9,483 nt of DNA from Rhizobium sp. LCM 4573 (lineage in GTDB: Bacteria > Pseudomonadota > Alphaproteobacteria > Rhizobiales > Rhizobiaceae): contig NZ_MDDW01000028.1 in the NCBI RefSeq assembly GCF_001854865.1, forward strand, positions 195,109 through 204,591, in the 5' to 3' direction. The notes below the pieces were generated by a model. That model made no database searches, was not told the origin of the DNA, and was given only the letters and a program-made list of their open reading frames with translations. Below are positions 7,253 through 9,483 of the stretch, one piece after another. Within the stretch, counting starts at the first letter, position 1. The number at the start of each line of letters is the position of its first letter. Position numbers and translations under genes: made by a program.

Positions 7253-8557
7253 ATGCTCAAGGATCAGGATCGCATCTTTACCAATATCTACGGCCTCAAG
7301 GACAAGTCGCTCAAAGGCGCGATGAACCGCGGCCATTGGGATGGCACGAAGATCATCATCGAAAAGGGACGTGACTGGATCATCAACGAGATGAAGGCGT
7401 CCGGCCTGCGCGGACGCGGCGGCGCGGGCTTCCCGACCGGTCTCAAGTGGTCCTTCATGCCGAAGGAATCGGACGGCCGCCCGCATTACCTCGTGGTCAA
7501 TGCCGACGAGTCCGAGCCCGGCACCTGTAAGGACCGCGAAATCATGCGCCACGATCCGCATACGCTGATCGAAGGCTGCGTGATCGCCGGTTTCGCCATG
7601 GGCGCCCATACGGCTTACATCTATGTGCGCGGCGAATACATGCGCGAGCGAGAGGCGCTGCAGGCGGCGATCGACGAGTGCTATGACGCAGGCCTTCTCG
7701 GCAGGAACAACAAGAACGGCTGGGATTTCGACATCTACGTCCATCATGGCGCGGGTGCCTATATCTGCGGCGAAGAGACGGCGCTGCTCGAAAGCCTCGA
7801 GGGCAAGAAGGGCCAGCCGCGCCTTAAGCCGCCGTTCCCGGCCAATATGGGCCTCTACGGCTGCCCGACGACGGTCAACAACGTCGAATCGATCGCGGTC
7901 GCGCCCACCATTCTGCGCCGCGGCGCCGGCTGGTTCTCCTCGATCGGCCGCCCGAACAATGTCGGCACAAAGCTCTTCATGATCTCGGGCCACGTGAACA
8001 AGCCCTGCACGGTCGAGGAAGCCATGAGCATCCCCTTCCGCGAACTGATCGAGAAGCATGCCGGCGGCATCCGCGGCGGCTGGGACAACCTGCTCGGCGT
8101 CATTCCAGGCGGCGCGTCTTGCCCCGTCGTCAAGGGCGAGGACATGATCGATGCGATCATGGACTTCGACGGCATGCGCGACGTGAAGTCCTCCTTCGGC
8201 ACCGCCGCCGTCATCGTCATGGACAAGTCCACCGACATCATCAAGGCAATCGCCCGTCTCTCGGCTTTCTTCAAGCACGAGAGCTGCGGCCAGTGCACGC
8301 CCTGTCGCGAAGGCACCGGCTGGATGTGGCGCGTGATGGAACGCATGGTGAAGGGCAATGCGCAGAAGCGTGAGATCGACATGTTGCTCCAGGTCTCCAA
8401 GCAGATCGAGGGACACACGATCTGCGCGCTTGGCGATGCGGCCGCATGGCCGGTCCAGGGCCTGATCCGCAATTTCCGTCCGGAAATCGAGGCGCGTATC
8501 GACCAGTACACCCACAATGCCACGTCCCATGGCGCGGTAATGGAAGCAGCGGAGTAA
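7253..8557 (+). CDS. nuoF: NADH-quinone oxidoreductase subunit F
   Basis: NuoF (51-kDa subunit, Nqo1) binds NADH and FMN and takes the hydride, passing electrons to cluster N3. The 434-residue protein is full length. The glycine-rich GRGGAGFP (54-61) and the [16 protein letters not shown] segment (166-181) form the NADH/FMN pocket, with [11 protein letters not shown] (86-96) as another conserved block. The N3 [4Fe-4S] ligands are Cys345, Cys348 and Cys351 in [12 protein letters not shown], plus Cys391 in HTICALGD. A strong ribosome site, TAAGGAG (7240-7246), overlaps the nuoE stop codon and lies 6 nt before the ATG. The next start codon follows its stop by only 6 bases. Confidence 0.98.
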   Translation: MLKDQDRIFTNIYGLKDKSLKGAMNRGHWDGTKIIIEKGRDWIINEMKASGLRGRGGAGFPTGLKWSFMPKESDGRPHYLVVNADESEPGTCKDREIMRHDPHTLIEGCVIAGFAMGAHTAYIYVRGEYMREREALQAAIDECYDAGLLGRNNKNGWDFDIYVHHGAGAYICGEETALLESLEGKKGQPRLKPPFPANMGLYGCPTTVNNVESIAVAPTILRRGAGWFSSIGRPNNVGTKLFMISGHVNKPCTVEEAMSIPFRELIEKHAGGIRGGWDNLLGVIPGGASCPVVKGEDMIDAIMDFDGMRDVKSSFGTAAVIVMDKSTDIIKAIARLSAFFKHESCGQCTPCREGTGWMWRVMERMVKGNAQKREIDMLLQVSKQIEGHTICALGDAAAWPVQGLIRNFRPEIEARIDQYTHNATSHGAVMEAAE

Positions 8558-8563
8558 GAGAGC

Positions 8564-9217
8564 GTGGCGATAACGGGCGCAGATCGGGATATGAGGGCGA
8601 GGGCGAATACGCCGGCGCACGATCCTGCGCGCCCGGCCGATTTCTCCGAAGCCTTTTCGCTTCACCCGCTCATGTCGCATCCGGCGGCGGCTATGACGGC
8701 CGCCACGGCGATCGGCTTCGGTCTAGCAACGCAGGCCGCCGGGGTTTTCTTCGGCATGCTGCAGGGGGCGATGGAAGCGGCGAACCGGATGAACAAGGCT
8801 CTCGGTGACGAAAGCGTCCATGCAGCCGTTGCGCGGGTGCCGGCGGCGGCGCAAACCGAGCCGGAGAAAAAGCCGGATCCGGCGCAGCGTGTAAAGACCG
8901 CGCCAAAGCCGGCGAAAAAACAGGCCGCGGAAAAGGTTGCGAAGGCCACGCCCGCACCGAAGCGGCAGGCGAGGGGCAAAGCGGCCCCCGCCGCAGGCCC
9001 CGCAACAGGGATTGTCGCTCCTGCGGATGATCTGAAACAGATCGCCGGCATAGGGCCGAAGCTGGAAAAGGTACTGAACGATATGGGCGTCCGGCGCTTC
9101 GCCGACATTGCCGGATGGAGCAAGGCGGACGTCGCCCGGTTCGACAAGACGCTTGGTTTCGAAGGCCGCATCGGTCGTGACGATTGGATCGGCCAGGCAA
9201 AGAAGCTGATGCAATAG
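8564..9217 (+). CDS. uncharacterised nuoF-nuoG intervening protein with HHH-like C-terminal domain
   Basis: This 217-residue protein is not a standard complex I subunit. Three parts can be seen. Residues about 30-80 begin FSEAFSLHPLMSHP and hold a hydrophobic, Ala/Gly-rich stretch (41-70) that could be one membrane helix or a long amphipathic helix. Residues about 90-150 form a low-complexity Ala/Lys/Pro/Gln linker. Residues 155-217 form an HHH-like domain with IAGIGPKLEKVL and GRIGRDDW, closely similar to the C-terminus of NuoE. The start is uncertain: GTG at 8564 has GGAG 9 nt ahead (8551-8554), while the in-frame ATG at 8591 would remove 9 residues but has a poorer ribosome site. With 6 bp to nuoF and 55 bp to nuoG it must be co-transcribed with complex I. 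A membrane-tethering or assembly role is a guess. Confidence 0.85.
   Translation: MAITGADRDMRARANTPAHDPARPADFSEAFSLHPLMSHPAAAMTAATAIGFGLATQAAGVFFGMLQGAMEAANRMNKALGDESVHAAVARVPAAAQTEPEKKPDPAQRVKTAPKPAKKQAAEKVAKATPAPKRQARGKAAPAAGPATGIVAPADDLKQIAGIGPKLEKVLNDMGVRRFADIAGWSKADVARFDKTLGFEGRIGRDDWIGQAKKLMQ
9026..9214 (+). other. HHH-like domain, second occurrence
   Basis: Residues 155-217 of the protein encoded between nuoF and nuoG. It has the same order of motifs as the NuoE extension: DDLK, IAG-GPK, a lone Trp (185), L-F-GRI-RDDW, QAK. It ends within two residues of the last shared position, so the domain forms the very C-terminus. Confidence 0.8.
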
Positions 9218-9272
9218 GAATACTTCGGCGGCTTCCGGGCCGCGCGATTGAACACAGGACGTAAGTGAGACG

Positions 9273-9483
9273 ATGGTTAAGCTGAAGGTTGACGGCAAGG
9301 AGATCGAGGTTCCGGATCATTTCACGCTGCTTCAGGCGTGCGAGGAAGCCGGCGCCGAGGTTCCGCGCTTTTGTTTCCACGAGCGTCTGTCGGTCGCGGG
9401 AAATTGCCGCATGTGCCTCATCGAGGTGAAGGGCGGACCGCCGAAGCCGGCGGCGTCCTGCGCCATGGGTGTGCGCGATATCC
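9273..9483 (+). CDS. nuoG: NADH-quinone oxidoreductase subunit G (3' end outside window)
   Basis: NuoG (75-kDa subunit, Nqo3) is the largest subunit of the NADH module and wires electrons through several Fe-S clusters. Only the first 70 codons of an expected roughly 690 are inside the window. They form the N-terminal ferredoxin-like [2Fe-2S] domain that holds N1b, with Cys34 (RFCF), Cys45 and Cys48 (GNCRMC) and Cys63 (ASCAMG) as ligands. The ATG at 9273 gives the usual [14 protein letters not shown] start. The ribosome site is weak (AGGA at 9256-9259 is 13 nt away, and GTGAG lies closer). The frame is open at the right edge. Confidence 0.96.
   Translation, partial: MVKLKVDGKEIEVPDHFTLLQACEEAGAEVPRFCFHERLSVAGNCRMCLIEVKGGPPKPAASCAMGVRDI

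Noticed and set aside
6061..7260. 399-codon open frame on the minus strand
   Set aside because: It is the complement of nuoE. It is Arg/Gly/Leu-rich and without motifs, and is explained by GC-rich codon structure.
7169..8680. 503-codon open frame on the minus strand
   Set aside because: It lies fully opposite nuoF and its neighbour. Long antisense frames are expected in GC-rich genes, and the composition (His/Arg/Asp/Ala-rich, no motif) is that of a shadow.

Overview
The window is a high-GC chromosomal segment that looks alphaproteobacterial, most likely Rhizobiaceae (Rhizobium/Sinorhizobium/Shinella-like). The grounds are the rhizobial-type NuoB and NuoE sequences, the interrupted nuo order, and the long C-terminal extension on NuoE. 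The genus cannot be fixed from the sequence alone.

Layout. Positions 2-2008 hold the C-terminal 668 residues of a large SbcC/Rad50-like (YhaN-type) coiled-coil AAA ATPase that enters from the left edge. Positions 2009-2960 hold no convincing protein gene. They carry a tRNA-Val(TAC) on the minus strand and two identical tRNA-Asp(GTC) genes in tandem on the plus strand. Candidate promoters lie before each tRNA unit and before nuoA. Small hairpins lie ahead of, and between, the tRNA-Asp genes. From 2961 to the right edge runs the start of a nuo operon for respiratory complex I (proton-pumping NADH:quinone oxidoreductase): nuoA, nuoB, nuoC, nuoD, a small secreted protein of unknown function, nuoE, nuoF, an uncharacterised 217-residue protein, and the first 70 codons of nuoG, which is cut by the window end. 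All are on the plus strand with short gaps or overlaps, as expected for one transcript.

How the genes work together. NuoE, NuoF and NuoG form the NADH-oxidising module (FMN and the first Fe-S clusters). NuoB, NuoC and NuoD form the connecting module that carries electrons to quinone. NuoA is a small membrane subunit at the junction with the membrane arm. Every Fe-S ligand motif expected in the visible parts is present, so these subunits look functional.

What is unusual. The operon has two extra genes. One encodes a signal-peptide protein with two cysteines between nuoD and nuoE. The other, between nuoF and nuoG, encodes a protein with a hydrophobic segment, an Ala/Lys/Pro linker and a C-terminal helix-hairpin-helix-like domain. 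That same domain, about half identical by hand alignment, is fused by a similar linker to the C-terminus of NuoE. This shared domain in two products of a complex I operon is the most interesting signal here. I see no mobile element, CRISPR array, phage gene or clearly new defence system.
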